Origin: Candidatus Sabulitectum sp.
GTDB taxonomy: Bacteria > Fermentibacterota > Fermentibacteria > Fermentibacterales > JCC-6
DNA length: 42,019 nucleotides
NCBI GenBank assembly: GCA_023145375.1
Contig: JAGLDY010000020.1
Coordinates: 1-42,019 of the forward strand
Direction: 5' to 3'
In this document: positions 25,752 to 33,798 of the stretch, piece by piece
Layout: each line of letters opens with the position of its first letter
Numbering within the stretch: the stretch's first letter is position 1
Position numbers and translations under genes: made by a program
The notes under the pieces: model-generated
Told to the model about the DNA's origin: nothing
Seen by the model: only the letters and a program-made list of their open reading frames with translations
Databases searched by the model: none

Positions 25752-26886
25752 GGACTTACTTGCGATCAAGGAGATATGCACTGAAATTGGAGAGAAGTAC
25801 ATTCTTCCCGCAAGAGCCGAACTGGATGAGGAAAACAGATTCCCCAGGGAAATAATGGATGTTATAGCACAGAGTGATCTGTTCACTATTTACATTCCTG
25901 AGGCTTATGGTGGAACTGAAATGGGAAGCATGGCTCTTGCAGTGGCAACAGAAGAACTGAGCCGTTACTGCGGTGGTGTTGCTGTCTCCTACGCTGCAAA
26001 CGCACTTGGGGCTATGCCTATTCTTCTTATGGGGAATGAGGAGCAGAAGAAGAAGTATCTCCCTCAGCTTGCTTCAGGAGAAAAGCTCTGTGCCTTTGCA
26101 TTAACAGAACCCGAAGCAGGCAGTGATGCCGGTGGCGTAAAGACCAGAGCTATAAAAGATGGTGATCACTACATACTGAATGGAACAAAGCAGTGGATCA
26201 CAAACGGCGGAGAAGCTCAGATCTACACTGTAATTGCCCTTACCGACCCGGAGCGTGGTGTCAGAGGAGCAAGCGCATTTATAGTGGAAGATGGTACACC
26301 AGGCTTCAGTTACGGGAAGAAAGAGAACAAAATGGGCATCAGGGCTTCTGCTACAAGGGAACTGATATTTGAAGACTGCAGAGTTCCGGCAGATAACCTT
26401 ATATCCCGTGAGGGATTCGGGTTTATGGTTGCCATGAAAACCCTGGACAATTCCCGACCTGGAGTCGCGGCCCAGGCGGTTGGAATAGCACAGGGAGCAT
26501 TGGATGAGGCCCTCAAGTACGCGGAAGAAAGAAAACAGTTCGGCGTAAAGATCAATTCTTTCCAGGGACTTCAGTTCATGCTTGCGGACATGGGTACTCA
26601 GATCGAAGCTGCCCGTGCACTTACATATGCTGCAGCTGGTCTTATAGACAGTGGTTCGAAGAACTTTAACAAGGTTTCAGCCATGGCAAAGGTCTTTGCA
26701 AGTGATGTTGCAATGAAGGTAACAGTGGATGCTGTTCAGATTCTCGGAGGATACGGTTACATGAAAGAGTATCCCGTAGAAAAAATGATGCGTGACGCCA
26801 AGATCACACAGATATATGAGGGAACCAATCAGATACAGAGAAGTGTGATCGCAAAGGCCATGATAAAAGAAGCTAAGAGAAAGTAG
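25732..26886 (+). CDS. Acyl-CoA dehydrogenase, probable subunit of an Etf-dependent (bifurcating) complex
   Basis: This 384-residue flavoprotein has the full ACAD fold. FALTEPEAGSDAGGVKTRA and QWITNGG lie in the FAD and substrate domain, and QFGVKINSFQGLQ and ILGGYGYMKEYPVEKMMRDA lie in the C-terminal helical domain. The catalytic base is Glu363 in IYEGTNQIQR, as in short-chain enzymes. It interconverts acyl-CoA and enoyl-CoA with Etf as partner. The ATG at 25732 follows AAGGGGAGG inside rnc. etfB and ferredoxin-type etfA follow directly, the same order as carC-carD-carE of caffeyl-CoA reductase in Acetobacterium woodii. A reductase rather than beta-oxidation role is therefore plausible. Confidence 0.92.
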   Translation: MDYMLNEDLLAIKEICTEIGEKYILPARAELDEENRFPREIMDVIAQSDLFTIYIPEAYGGTEMGSMALAVATEELSRYCGGVAVSYAANALGAMPILLMGNEEQKKKYLPQLASGEKLCAFALTEPEAGSDAGGVKTRAIKDGDHYILNGTKQWITNGGEAQIYTVIALTDPERGVRGASAFIVEDGTPGFSYGKKENKMGIRASATRELIFEDCRVPADNLISREGFGFMVAMKTLDNSRPGVAAQAVGIAQGALDEALKYAEERKQFGVKINSFQGLQFMLADMGTQIEAARALTYAAAGLIDSGSKNFNKVSAMAKVFASDVAMKVTVDAVQILGGYGYMKEYPVEKMMRDAKITQIYEGTNQIQRSVIAKAMIKEAKRK

Positions 26887-26892
26887 GGTTTG

Positions 26893-27681
26893 ATGAAGTT
26901 CGTTGTTGCAGTAAAGCAGGTACCGGATACCGCAGAGGTTAGGATAGACTCTGAAAGGGGTACTCTGATCCGAGATGGTGTGCCTTCAATAATGAACCCC
27001 TTCGACACCTATGCTCTGGAAGAAGCCATGAAGTGGCGTGATGAACTTGGAGGAGTGGTCACGGTTATTACAATGGGTCCTCCCCAGGCTGAATCGGTAC
27101 TTAAAGAAGCAATTTCCATGGGGGCGGATGATGCCATCCTTATCAGTGACAGAGCTTTTGCCGGTGCAGATACATGGGCGACCAGCCACACCCTAGCGGC
27201 TGCCGTAAAAGAACTTGGAGACGTGGATGCTGTGTTCTTCGGGAAGCAGGCTATTGACGGAGACACTGCCCAGACCGGACCCAGTGTAGCCGCTTCACTG
27301 GACTGGCCGCAGATCACCTTTGTTGGAAAGGTCCGCCAACTGAGTCAGAATTCAATTACTGCTGAAAGATATGTTGAAACTGGAACACAGGTTGTTCGAT
27401 CTGAGCTTCCTGTGGTTCTGACCATACTCAAGGATGCCAATGTCCCCAGGGTACCTTCTCTCAGGGGAAAGATGAAATCAAGAAAAGTTCAGATACCAGT
27501 GTGGGGACTTGCAGATCTTGCATTGACCGAGGATGAGACCGGACTCAACGGATCTCCCACAAAGGTTGTTGTAACAGCCACTCCGGAACCGCGCACCGGC
27601 GGTCAGATCCACGAGGGCAGTACGGAAGAGCTTGTTGCAAAACTTGCCGACCTGCTCCTGGGTGAAGGAAGTGAGGGTTAG
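26893..27681 (+). CDS. etfB: Electron transfer flavoprotein beta subunit
   Basis: This 262-residue subunit begins KFVVAVKQVPDT. It contains NPFDTYALEEA and the nucleotide-binding loop GKQAIDGDTAQTGP. From memory, the GDTAQ form of this loop is typical of bifurcating EtfB proteins, where human EtfB has a different sequence around an AMP site. VPSLRGKMKSRK follows. ATG 26893 is preferred over the adjacent TTG 26890 because AGGG then has normal spacing. It lies between the dehydrogenase and etfA, with one base to the etfA start codon. Confidence 0.93.
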   Translation: MKFVVAVKQVPDTAEVRIDSERGTLIRDGVPSIMNPFDTYALEEAMKWRDELGGVVTVITMGPPQAESVLKEAISMGADDAILISDRAFAGADTWATSHTLAAAVKELGDVDAVFFGKQAIDGDTAQTGPSVAASLDWPQITFVGKVRQLSQNSITAERYVETGTQVVRSELPVVLTILKDANVPRVPSLRGKMKSRKVQIPVWGLADLALTEDETGLNGSPTKVVVTATPEPRTGGQIHEGSTEELVAKLADLLLGEGSEG

Positions 27682-27682
27682 C

Positions 27683-28879
27683 ATGAGCGGATTTCTTGAG
27701 ATAAAAGACAGTTGTACAGGTTGTGGTATCTGTGTAAAGACCTGCCCTGTTCATGCTCTGTCCATTAATGATGTAAAAAAAGCTGTTGTCTCTGAGGACT
27801 GCACTCTGTGCAGTATATGTGTTGACTCATGCCCATTTGAGTCTCTTGCGGTCCACCATTCATTCGGTGGCAACAAAGAAGAACTGGCAAAGTACTCAGG
27901 TATTCTTGTACTGTGTGAAATGAGAAACGGATCCCCGGACAGAAGTACCTATGAGCTTATTGGAGAGGCCAGAAAACTTTCCGCAGGAGAGAAGGAAGTC
28001 TCCGTTCTTGTAATCACCGATGACGCATCCGGCGCCGTTGAGAAGTTGATCCAGTCCGGGGCAGATAAGGTTATTAAGGCTGTCCACAAAAGCTTTAAAC
28101 ATTTTTCTACTGAACCGTGGAACAGTGTTCTTACCCATGTTATAAAAGAATACCACCCGGAGATCGTCCTTGCCGCTGCAACAACCACAGGCAGGGATGT
28201 AATGCCCCGGGTATCCAAGAGTCTTGATACAGGTCTTACTGCAGACTGCACTGAACTCAGGATAGATCCGGACAGCGGAATGCTCATGCAGACCAGGCCT
28301 GCATTCGGCGGTAATATCATGGCAACCATTGTCTGCGACCGGACTCGACCTCAGATGTCTACTGTTCGCCCAGGTGTGATGAAGCCTATGGAGCCGGATA
28401 CCTCCAGAACAGGAGAGATCGTTGAACTGGAGATAACGGCTGAAATGGTGAAGAACAGATCACAAGTTCTTGAATTTATTCCAACCGCCGGTGATGAAGT
28501 TGATATTACCGAGGCTGAGATCGTTATCTCAGGAGGTCGGGGCATGAAGAATCCTGAGAACTTCGATCTGCTACACGATCTTGCCCATCTTCTGGGTGGA
28601 ACAGTGGGTGCAAGTCGTGCAGCTGTTGATAACGGCTGGATTGAATATCCCAGGCAGGTTGGGCAGACAGGTAAGACTGTGCAGCCAGCCACATACCTTG
28701 CTGTTGGTATCTCAGGAGCGATTCAGCACAGGGTAGGTATGCAGTCATCTGATGTTATCTATGCTGTGAACAAGGATCGCGATGCAAGCATTTTCGAGTT
28801 TTGTACAGAGGGTTTTGTGGGTGATCTTTTCGAAATAATCCCTGCTCTTGTTAAAGAGATAGAGAAGCGTAGAAAGTAA
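27683..28879 (+). CDS. etfA: Electron transfer flavoprotein alpha subunit with N-terminal 2[4Fe-4S] ferredoxin domain
   Basis: This 398-residue protein is about 70 residues longer than simple EtfA. The extra N-terminus is a ferredoxin domain with two clusters: Cys11, 14, 17, 21 (CTGCGICVKTCP) and Cys40, 43, 46, 50 (CTLCSICVDSCP). The Etf core follows, with LAAATTTGRDVMPRVS, GGNIMATIVC, ISGGRGM, GASRAAVDNGW and the FAD-binding AIQHRVGM and VIYAVNKD. Ferredoxin-fused EtfA is known from CarE and LctC of bifurcating complexes. ATG 27683 follows GAGGG; a longer frame within etfB is rejected. Confidence 0.94.
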   Translation: MSGFLEIKDSCTGCGICVKTCPVHALSINDVKKAVVSEDCTLCSICVDSCPFESLAVHHSFGGNKEELAKYSGILVLCEMRNGSPDRSTYELIGEARKLSAGEKEVSVLVITDDASGAVEKLIQSGADKVIKAVHKSFKHFSTEPWNSVLTHVIKEYHPEIVLAAATTTGRDVMPRVSKSLDTGLTADCTELRIDPDSGMLMQTRPAFGGNIMATIVCDRTRPQMSTVRPGVMKPMEPDTSRTGEIVELEITAEMVKNRSQVLEFIPTAGDEVDITEAEIVISGGRGMKNPENFDLLHDLAHLLGGTVGASRAAVDNGWIEYPRQVGQTGKTVQPATYLAVGISGAIQHRVGMQSSDVIYAVNKDRDASIFEFCTEGFVGDLFEIIPALVKEIEKRRK

Positions 28880-28890
28880 TCGTAAGTCAG

Positions 28891-29862
28891 ATGGATAGAT
28901 CCCCTGTGGTTTTTGATAAGCACTCAGCCACAGGGGTTCTTCATGTCCACACCACCAGGTCAGACGGTTACGGGGAACCTGAAGAAATAGTCAAATACGG
29001 CATTGAATCCGGCCTGGATTACATTGCCTTCAATGACCACAGAAACCTCAAACTTATGGAAGAGGGGTGGCACGGCAGGATCACCAGCGGTCTTATGTCC
29101 ATTGTGGGAGCAGAACTACAGCATACTGACTGGAAGAGTCATCTTCTGGTGTATGGTGTTGAGACCATTAAGCCAGTGGGACACATTCTGGATCAGCTTG
29201 CCCATGTTCTTTCAATGAATGGGATTGCAATTATTGCCCACCCGGTGGAAGTCAGACCGCTTGTGCCCGGTTACGGAGAATATCCCTGGTTCTTTGGGTC
29301 AGAGCATCCAGTGAGTGGAATTGAGGGCTGGAACTGGATGAGCAGCTGGAAGGGCAGGGTTAATCTCTTGAACGGCTGGAGTAGGATCAACCATCCGGAC
29401 AGAAAGGTCAGGAACCCACCGAAAGATGCCGTTGACCTTTGGTTTGAGACCGGCGGTTGCTTTGTGGGAGGGGCAGATGCCCATGCTCACAAGATATTTG
29501 GCAGGGAAGTCTTCGGTTACAGAATGCTTTTCAACAGGGTTAGAACTCACATCTTTCTTGACAGACCGTTCATTGAGCCTTCCCAGTTCACTGAAGCCCT
29601 CAGGCATGGGAGATGCTTCATAAGTAACGCCATTGCCGGTGATGCCTCTGAATACCGTTCCACGATCCATGAAGGTGAGCTGTATCTGAAACTTCCGGCT
29701 TCCGGAAGGGTAATACTCAGGGAGAAGGGAGCACCTCCCCGGATCCCGGTTGTTCTGGAACGAGGAATCCACTGCCTTGGCCCGGTAACTCTGCCCCTGT
29801 ACATCGAGATACACAGAGATGGACGCACCTGGATAGCTGAGGGGAGAGCAGAGGGTCGCTGA
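28891..29862 (+). CDS. PHP-domain metal-dependent phosphoesterase-like protein
   Basis: This 323-residue protein has the metal-ligand motifs of the PHP fold: HVHTTRSDG near residue 18, AFNDH near 48, IVGAELQH, AIIAHPVEV near 115, and GGADAHAH near 195. PHP proteins hydrolyse phosphate esters, but the substrate here is unknown. A C-terminal region of about 80 residues is beta-rich and could be a carbohydrate-binding-like domain. It starts 11 bases after etfA and has only a weak SD. Confidence 0.8.
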   Translation: MDRSPVVFDKHSATGVLHVHTTRSDGYGEPEEIVKYGIESGLDYIAFNDHRNLKLMEEGWHGRITSGLMSIVGAELQHTDWKSHLLVYGVETIKPVGHILDQLAHVLSMNGIAIIAHPVEVRPLVPGYGEYPWFFGSEHPVSGIEGWNWMSSWKGRVNLLNGWSRINHPDRKVRNPPKDAVDLWFETGGCFVGGADAHAHKIFGREVFGYRMLFNRVRTHIFLDRPFIEPSQFTEALRHGRCFISNAIAGDASEYRSTIHEGELYLKLPASGRVILREKGAPPRIPVVLERGIHCLGPVTLPLYIEIHRDGRTWIAEGRAEGR

Positions 29863-29917
29863 AACGGTTGACGAGTAACGATCATAAACAAAGGCTGTAC
29901 AAGGAGGTAATGGAATA

Positions 29918-30394
29918 ATGAGAATCAGGTTTATTGTGTTCGCACTGTTGCTGACAGCCGTATTGAATGCATCACCTCTGGATACTGCTTACGATCTTCT
30001 TGATGCTATCACATACCAGGATGGGTATGCTCTTGAAAGCATTTTTTCTGTCGATCTTTACAGATCTTTCACCGAATTTCTTGATCAGACACGAATACTG
30101 GTGGAAGCCGATCCTGCTCTTGCAGCAGGAATTCTTCAACAGAGATACCGTGGAAGGATAACTGTCGCTGACTTTGACATTCTGAACAATGAGGAACTGC
30201 TGGGAAAGATAATGGGAGAGGTTCTTCTTCAGCCTGATGAGCAGATCCAGCAGGAGACCGCTGATATGGAGGGAAGAGAGGCAACGGTGGTGATATCCTA
30301 TTTTAACGGTGCCTCAATATCCTTCAGAATGGTGTGGGAGGAAAGCGACTGGCGCATTGTGGACACCAGTCTTCTGGCAACGGTGTTTCAGTAG
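29918..30394 (+). CDS. Small exported protein of unknown function
   Basis: This 158-residue protein has a cleavable signal peptide (hydrophobic residues 4-17, ending LNAS). The body is helical then beta, ending FRMVWEESDWRIVDTS. This resembles the last strand of NTF2-like or DUF4878-type exported proteins. A strong AGGAGGT lies ten bases before ATG 29918. It closes the long plus-strand run and faces the GroES-like gene 13 bases away. Confidence 0.75.
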   Translation: MRIRFIVFALLLTAVLNASPLDTAYDLLDAITYQDGYALESIFSVDLYRSFTEFLDQTRILVEADPALAAGILQQRYRGRITVADFDILNNEELLGKIMGEVLLQPDEQIQQETADMEGREATVVISYFNGASISFRMVWEESDWRIVDTSLLATVFQ

Positions 30395-30407
30395 AGAGGA
30401 ATCTACT

Positions 30408-30806
30408 TCAGCTTTCAGGTTGCTCCACATCCAGCGGTGTGCGCAGGATCACAAGGACCGAGGAGTAGGGTACAACAAAGAACTTTCCCGTATCCAACTG
30501 GATCTCCCAGGCCGCATTCTTTACGTAGAGTACGTAATCACCTTTTTCAACCTGAAGGGGATAGTGACGCGGAGCAGATGAATCCGATGTTTTCCAGGGC
30601 TCCTCTGATGAACTGTTTGCTTCCGGTATTGGATACCCAGGTCCCACTGCTTCCACCCATCCTGCCATAACCTTCCTCTTGTCCACGGCGGAATCGGGTA
30701 CATATAGACCGAAATCAGTTCTTTTACCTGCAACAGGAGGGCTCACCAGAATACGGTCTCCTGTAACAATCAACTGTTTGTCACCAATAAAGATGGAATC
30801 GGCCAT
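30408..30806 (-). CDS. Divergent GroES-like (Cpn10) protein
   Basis: This 132-residue protein has the Cpn10 beta-barrel signature. It begins with a VTGDRILVSPPV strand, followed by FGLYVPDSAVDKRKVMAGWVE, then AVGPG, and later VEKGDYVLYVKNAAWEI and FFVVPYSSVLVIL. In GroES the mobile loop that touches GroEL reads like GGIVLP; here it is shortened to FGLYVP. An extra loop rich in Ser, Glu and Pro follows AVGPG. ATG 30806 is selected because AAGGA precedes it. There is no groEL beside it, so it may be a specialised co-chaperonin or have another role. Confidence 0.75.
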   Translation of the reverse strand: MADSIFIGDKQLIVTGDRILVSPPVAGKRTDFGLYVPDSAVDKRKVMAGWVEAVGPGYPIPEANSSSEEPWKTSDSSAPRHYPLQVEKGDYVLYVKNAAWEIQLDTGKFFVVPYSSVLVILRTPLDVEQPES

Positions 30807-30887
30807 ATCAATCCTTGTGCTGGTCCTGTGAGATGACATAAATCCGGAAGCCCGGCAAAAACTCAACACAGAGAACGGAAGACAGGG

Positions 30888-30974
30888 TGGCGGAGGACCG
30901 GGGACTCGAACCCCGAAGGGTGTTTAACCCGGCGGATTTCAAATCCGCTGCCTTACCAATTAGACTAGTCCTCC
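30888..30974 (-). tRNA. tRNA-Ser (anticodon UGA)
   Basis: On the minus strand, acceptor GGAGGAC (30974-30968) pairs with GTCCTCC (30898-30892), then discriminator G and encoded CCA (30890-30888). Anticodon stem GCGGA/TCCGC encloses TTTGAAA, with anticodon TGA. A long variable arm marks a class II tRNA. It lies upstream of the GroES-like gene in the same direction. Confidence 0.95.
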
Positions 30975-30987
30975 TCCGTAGTGCGGT

Positions 30988-31016
30988 AATTTATGATAAT
31001 AGAGGTCTCAGGTCAA
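30988..31016 (-). promoter_or_regulatory. Candidate promoter of tRNA-Ser(UGA)
   Basis: On the minus strand TTGACC (31016-31011) is followed after 17 bases by TAAATT (30993-30988), 14 bases before the tRNA start. The GroES-like gene may be read from the same promoter. Confidence 0.55.
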
Positions 31017-31041
31017 ATGTCAGCATTTTCAGGGAGTTGCC

Positions 31042-31569
31042 ATGTTTACCGAAGTTGAGCTCAAATACCCGGTTAAGGATTTCACAGAGATCAGAGGTAA
31101 TCTCCTGCAGGCTGGCGCTGAATTGTATTGTGAAGCAACTGCAGAGAAGAACACAGTCTTCGATCTTCCTGATGGTTCCTTGAAACACTCTGGTACTTTG
31201 CTACGACTCAGGGAATTCCGTGGGGAAGTCATTCTCACCGTAAAAGAGTCAGGCTTGCCTGGAGCAATGAAGATCAGACATGAACATGAGACAGTCCTTT
31301 CAATTCCCATTGGTGAAGCGAAAGAGTTGCTGAAAGCTCTCAATTACTCTCCGGTATTTCATTATGAGAAGACACGTGAGATGTGGCACCTTGCGGACAA
31401 GGCACACATCTGTCTGGACACTTTGTTCTTCGGGAAGTTTGTAGAGATCGAAGCAGACTCGCAGTTAGGGGTCAGCAACACATCCCTTATTCTGGATCTG
31501 GACCCAGGAAAAGGGTTGAACCTGAGCTACAAAAAACTACAGCTTCTTTACGAAGCCAGAGGAGGCTGA
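31042..31569 (+). CDS. CYTH-domain protein (class IV adenylate cyclase/thiamine-triphosphatase-like)
   Basis: This 175-residue protein begins with the CYTH signature EVELKYPV and has the alternating charged residues of the triphosphate tunnel: LLRLREF, ILTVKE, and HEHETVL with EIEADS further on. Members hydrolyse or cyclise nucleotide triphosphates or hydrolyse tripolyphosphate. CyaB-like cyclase is one possibility, but the reaction cannot be settled by sequence. An AGGGAG sequence precedes the ATG at 31042. It is a lone gene, divergent from tRNA-Ser. Confidence 0.85.
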   Translation: MFTEVELKYPVKDFTEIRGNLLQAGAELYCEATAEKNTVFDLPDGSLKHSGTLLRLREFRGEVILTVKESGLPGAMKIRHEHETVLSIPIGEAKELLKALNYSPVFHYEKTREMWHLADKAHICLDTLFFGKFVEIEADSQLGVSNTSLILDLDPGKGLNLSYKKLQLLYEARGG

Positions 31570-31592
31570 TGCCACAGGTATATTCCTAACTC

Positions 31593-31621
31593 TTGACATA
31601 AGAGCCTTTTGGTGGCATAAA
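31593..31621 (+). promoter_or_regulatory. Candidate promoter of the coiled-coil/M90 peptidase unit
   Basis: A perfect TTGACA (31593-31598) is followed after 17 bases by CATAAA (31616-31621). The GTG start of the coiled-coil gene follows 58 bases later. Confidence 0.5.
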
Positions 31622-31679
31622 CCCGCCTGCGATGAAGAAGAGAAAAGTATACTATATTTATAAAACAAGGAGATATACT

Positions 31680-32243
31680 GTGAATACACATAATGTAGAG
31701 GAAAAAAGGCTTAAGAGAGATATCCATGACAAGAACGAGCTTCGCAGAGAACTGGCATTCAGTTTGAATCAGCTACACAGCTGGCAGGAGAAGCTGAGTA
31801 CCATCAGTAACATTCGTAAAGAGAAAAAATTGAACCGTACAGTGGTTCGTTATGCAAGTTACATTCATGAGTTGAAGCTTTTCCTTACTCCTGTACTCGA
31901 TGAGCTTGAGAACAGGATCAAGACCGAGATGGATTTCAGCGAGGAAGAGATCAAGACATTCAGAGATGAGATAAAGGTAGAAGCAGAGGAAGCTGTTCAG
32001 GCAAGGATCGCCTTTGAGAATGCTCAGAAAATTCTTGAGACCACTGAAGGAAAAAAGACAGAGCCTGAGGAACTTGCCACAGCCAGACAGGCATACAGCA
32101 AAGCATTCAAAGCTTTCAGGCTTGAGAAGACAGAACTCGATAATGTAAAAAAAGAGCTGGAAAGCGAACTTCATGATCGTGAGATTTTCAAGTTGGAGCT
32201 TAAGAGGGTAATGATCGAGCGTCACTTCATGGCGGAGGTATAA
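31680..32243 (+). CDS. Coiled-coil cytoplasmic protein of unknown function
   Basis: This 187-residue protein is almost wholly charged helix. Heptad-like patterns run through RDIHDKNELRRELAFSLNQL and again in the last 90 residues (ARQAYSKAFKAFRLEKTELD and beyond). There is no signal peptide. The start is GTG 31680, seven bases after AAGGAG; an ATG at 31632 would lie upstream of that SD and is less likely. It is followed eight bases later by the M90 peptidase gene, so a functional link is possible but unproven. Confidence 0.75.
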   Translation: MNTHNVEEKRLKRDIHDKNELRRELAFSLNQLHSWQEKLSTISNIRKEKKLNRTVVRYASYIHELKLFLTPVLDELENRIKTEMDFSEEEIKTFRDEIKVEAEEAVQARIAFENAQKILETTEGKKTEPEELATARQAYSKAFKAFRLEKTELDNVKKELESELHDREIFKLELKRVMIERHFMAEV

Positions 32244-32250
32244 TTTACTA

Positions 32251-33153
32251 TTGGAAGTTTTTCCTGAAAAAAAGATAATGCACAGGGCGCTGCTTACAGT
32301 AGCGTCCTGTGTTCTTATAAGCCTTCCGTTCATTGTAACTGGAAAGGCACTCGCCCTTTTTCTTCCAGTTATCTGGGGAATTGGCATCATTTATTTTACC
32401 CTTTACCTTCACAGATACCTCAAAAGGGAGAAGATCGCTTCTTCCGGACTTCCTGAGGGTATCAAAGAAGTGCTTCTGGAGAAGGTCTCCTTCTACAGCG
32501 GTCTTTCTCCGGAGGATAAGGTCGAATATGAATCTGACATTGCTATTTTTCTGGCTGAGCACTCCATCGGTGGAGTCGACGGAATAGAGATCACAGACGA
32601 GATAAAGGCTCTAGTGGCTGCTTCCGCAGTGAGACTTACATTCAAAAGGCCAGGATGGGAATACTACAATTTCGGCGAGATCCTCATTTACCCCGGGGGA
32701 TTCTCACCGGAGGGCAACTATTCCACTAAAAAGCAGGCTGGAGCTGGTGCCGGTTTTTCAGCTGCAGGAATGGTTCACTCCCAGGGAGGTGTTATTCTTT
32801 CACTTCCACATCTGCTGAACAGTTTTGCCCATGATAACGATGGTTTCAATGTGGGCTATCATGAGTTTGCGCATGTTCTTGATGGAAGAAGACCAGACGG
32901 AGTACCAGATGAACTCTCTCTGGGTTCATACAAGCCCTGGGCGCAGGCTATGCAGGCGGAATTCGAAAAAGTTCACAGCAACAGGTCTATACTCAGAAAT
33001 TATGCAGGTACAAACCCTGCGGAATTCTTTGCATGTTCTGTGGAATACTTCTTTGAGAAACCCGGGAAGATGAAAGAGCGTGCCCCCGAGGTGTACGATC
33101 AGCTCTCTACTTTTTTTGATCAGGATCCTGCATCAGGGTCAGACGGAGGCTGA
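32251..33153 (+). CDS. Membrane-anchored M90 (MtfA-like) zinc peptidase
   Basis: This 300-residue protein has two hydrophobic helices at about residues 12-52, then the MtfA-type peptidase domain. The zinc site reads GYHEFAHVLDG (His204, Glu205, His208), and Glu258 in TNPAEFFACSVEYFFEKP is the third ligand of the family. E. coli MtfA lacks the membrane part. The TTG start at 32251 has GGAGGT about 13 bases upstream, which is long; ATG 32278 is an alternative. It converges on pyrE, with 11 bases between the genes. Confidence 0.87.
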   Translation: MEVFPEKKIMHRALLTVASCVLISLPFIVTGKALALFLPVIWGIGIIYFTLYLHRYLKREKIASSGLPEGIKEVLLEKVSFYSGLSPEDKVEYESDIAIFLAEHSIGGVDGIEITDEIKALVAASAVRLTFKRPGWEYYNFGEILIYPGGFSPEGNYSTKKQAGAGAGFSAAGMVHSQGGVILSLPHLLNSFAHDNDGFNVGYHEFAHVLDGRRPDGVPDELSLGSYKPWAQAMQAEFEKVHSNRSILRNYAGTNPAEFFACSVEYFFEKPGKMKERAPEVYDQLSTFFDQDPASGSDGG

Positions 33154-33164
33154 AACGAAGATGA

Positions 33165-33761
33165 TCAGCTTTTCTTCCCTGATGATCCGGGCTTTGTAAC
33201 TTCGATCCCTTTCTTGCACATGGGACATTCATCAGGGTCCCAGCTTTCTGCTTTCACAGTGAGTAGTGCGCGGTAGGGTACAGGCAATTCAAGCTCACCG
33301 TTTGTTCTGTCAACCAGAAGTCCTGTCATAACAACACTGGCACCCAGTTCACTAAGTACATCAATGGATTCCCGTACGCTGCCTCCGGTGGTTACAACAT
33401 CTTCAACAAGAAGAACTCTTGCGTTCTCCACCACACTCTTAAAGCCGGATCTGATACCCATAACCCCTTCAGAGTCTCTTTGAAGAAATGCGAACGGTTT
33501 TTCCATGGCATGCGCAGCGGCAAAACCAAATACAATAGCTCCGAAAGCTGGAGCACAGACGACATCAAAATCGTCTTTTATATCATCCATCAACTGTGCT
33601 GTCATTCTACCCAGTTCCATTACAAGGTCTGGTCTGCGGGCAACCTTGATCTTCTCAAAGTAGAGCTTCCCATGTCTTCCGGATGTGTACTTGAAATGAC
33701 CTTCCATCATGGCATCGCATTCGGAGAGGATGCCCAGCACTTTGTCTCTGCTTTTGCTCAT
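33165..33761 (-). CDS. pyrE: Orotate phosphoribosyltransferase
   Basis: This 198-residue enzyme joins orotate to PRPP in UMP synthesis. The PRPP-binding motif is VLLVEDVVTTGGS. KYTSGRHGKLYFEKIKVARR at the N-terminus and the flexible-loop region near FAFLQRDSEG fit PyrE. The C-terminus ends with CPMCKKGIEVTKPGS, a Cys-pair tail found in a subset of PyrE proteins. It starts 37 bases downstream (in the direction of transcription) of the end of the PEGA/AgmX gene. Confidence 0.92.
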   Translation of the reverse strand: MSKSRDKVLGILSECDAMMEGHFKYTSGRHGKLYFEKIKVARRPDLVMELGRMTAQLMDDIKDDFDVVCAPAFGAIVFGFAAAHAMEKPFAFLQRDSEGVMGIRSGFKSVVENARVLLVEDVVTTGGSVRESIDVLSELGASVVMTGLLVDRTNGELELPVPYRALLTVKAESWDPDECPMCKKGIEVTKPGSSGKKS

Positions 33762-33798
33762 GAATTCCTCTTAATTGTGTTGTGTAATATCAAATTTG

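Noticed and set aside
30888-30974. tRNA gene as integration site of a mobile element
   Set aside because: No integrase, direct repeat of the tRNA 3' end or foreign-looking gene block lies beside either tRNA-Ser gene.
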